Part shown: in pieces, positions 15,871 to 16,415 of the stretch | Layout: each line of letters starts with the position of its first letter | How positions within the stretch are numbered: the stretch's first letter is position 1 | DNA from: an uncultured Chloroflexota bacterium | GTDB lineage: Bacteria > Chloroflexota > Anaerolineae > Aggregatilineales > Phototrophicaceae | NCBI GenBank assembly: GCA_937988705.1 | Contig: CALKIA010000316.1 | Coordinates: 1 to 16,415 of the forward strand | Length of the DNA stretch: 16,415 bases | Direction of reading: 5' to 3' | Made by a program: the position numbers and the translations under genes | The notes under the pieces: generated by a model | What the model was told of the DNA's origin: nothing | Seen by the model: only the letters and a program-made list of their open reading frames with translations | Database searches by the model: none

Positions 15871-16415
15871 GTGCGCTGGTTCATCATCGCTCACTGTTTC
15901 TCGCTGCTGCTCCAGTTTGTTCTGCTTCGTCGCCAGTCTGACCAAGCCAAAGACCTACAGATCCTCCTGCTGCGCCGGCAACTCGAGATCGTCCAGCGTA
16001 AGTTGGATAAGCCATTGCGCGTTTCCCACGCCGAGAAATTCTCCCTCGCGCTTCTCACCGTTCAGTTGAAATGCATCACGGGGCAGAGCGCCAAGGAATT
16101 GCGCGACGTGCTCCGCATCTTCCAGCCCGAAACTGTCCTCAAATGGCATCGTGAATTGGTTCGCCGAAAATGGACGCACAGGCATCGAGCGCGCGGTGGA
16201 CGTCCAAGAACCGACGTCGACGTGGAACGTTTGGTGCTTCAACTTGCCCGTGCCAACGACTGGGGAACGGCAAAATCGAGGGGGAATTGCGCAAACTGGG
16301 AGTGGAGATCAGCGAGCAAACCATCGCCAACATCCTCAAACGTTACGGCATACCCCCCCTTAACAGGGGTAGGTTTTTCATGCTTGCCAGTGGAACACGA
16401 GTTCCCTGCGCCGAA
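15871..16415 (+). pseudogene. N-terminal part of an integrase-type transposase, frameshifted and cut by the window edge
   Basis: The likely start is GTG at 15871, with GGGAG seven bases upstream (RWFIIAHCFSLLLQF). The frame runs through LLLRRQLEIVQRKLDKPLRV, IFQPETVLKWHRELVRRKW and GGRPRTDVDVERLVLQLAR, which is the helix-turn-helix N-terminus of a transposase family common in Chloroflexota. After DWG (tgg at 16261-16263) the family sequence continues one frame over, from 16266: NGKIEGELRKLGVEISEQ, then TIANILKRYGIPP. One base is therefore missing from the glycine codon. Past about 16355 similarity to the family is lost. It probably belongs to the same family as the C-terminal remnant just upstream. 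Confidence 0.78.

Noticed and set aside
1..16415. CRISPR array or tandem repeats
   Set aside because: No regularly spaced direct repeats beyond the short promoter heptamers were seen.

Overview
The window looks like an accessory region of a moderately GC-rich bacterium, most likely a member of the Chloroflexota. That placement is an inference. It rests on an AfsR-like regulator (SARP-type BTAD plus NB-ARC) followed by a TPR partner, and on the transposase family seen at the right end. No rRNA, tRNA, CRISPR array or complete mobile element is visible.

Layout, left to right. Positions 1-9866 hold three very large minus-strand genes in tight order, read from right to left. The first encodes a ~1126 aa protein of unknown function with a C-terminal OmpA-like domain (6486-9866). 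The second encodes a ~1133 aa DUF6603-type beta-rich protein (3059-6460). The third encodes a protein of at least 1020 aa from a conserved uncharacterised family; it starts inside an ATGA overlap at 3062 and runs off the left edge. Positions 9867-10398 are a 532-bp gap holding an activator-type promoter and a long leader. Positions 10399-13616 hold two translationally coupled minus-strand genes: the SARP/NB-ARC regulator, upstream, and a TPR protein. On the plus strand, divergent from the regulator, are a 65-aa small protein (13729-13926) and a MOCOS-like class V aminotransferase (13958-15406), followed by a clear intrinsic terminator (15509-15535). From about 15629 to the right edge lie two remnants of integrase-type transposases: a C-terminal piece followed by an N-terminal piece with a frameshift.

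The most interesting signal is regulatory. Two promoters have the same geometry: three heptamers of the form GTNACGN at exact 11-bp pitch, then exactly 8 bp, then a -10 hexamer. One (plus strand, 13631-13673) faces the small protein and the MOCOS-like enzyme. The other (minus strand, 10259 to 10217) faces the three giant genes. This is the published architecture of SARP/AfsR activator sites, and a SARP gene lies between them. The whole window except the transposase debris therefore looks like one regulon: a nucleotide-binding, signal-sensing activator switching on a set of three giant proteins, a sulfur-transferase-like PLP enzyme and a small protein. What the giant proteins do is unknown. None has an obvious signal peptide, although one carries a cell-wall-type OmpA fold.
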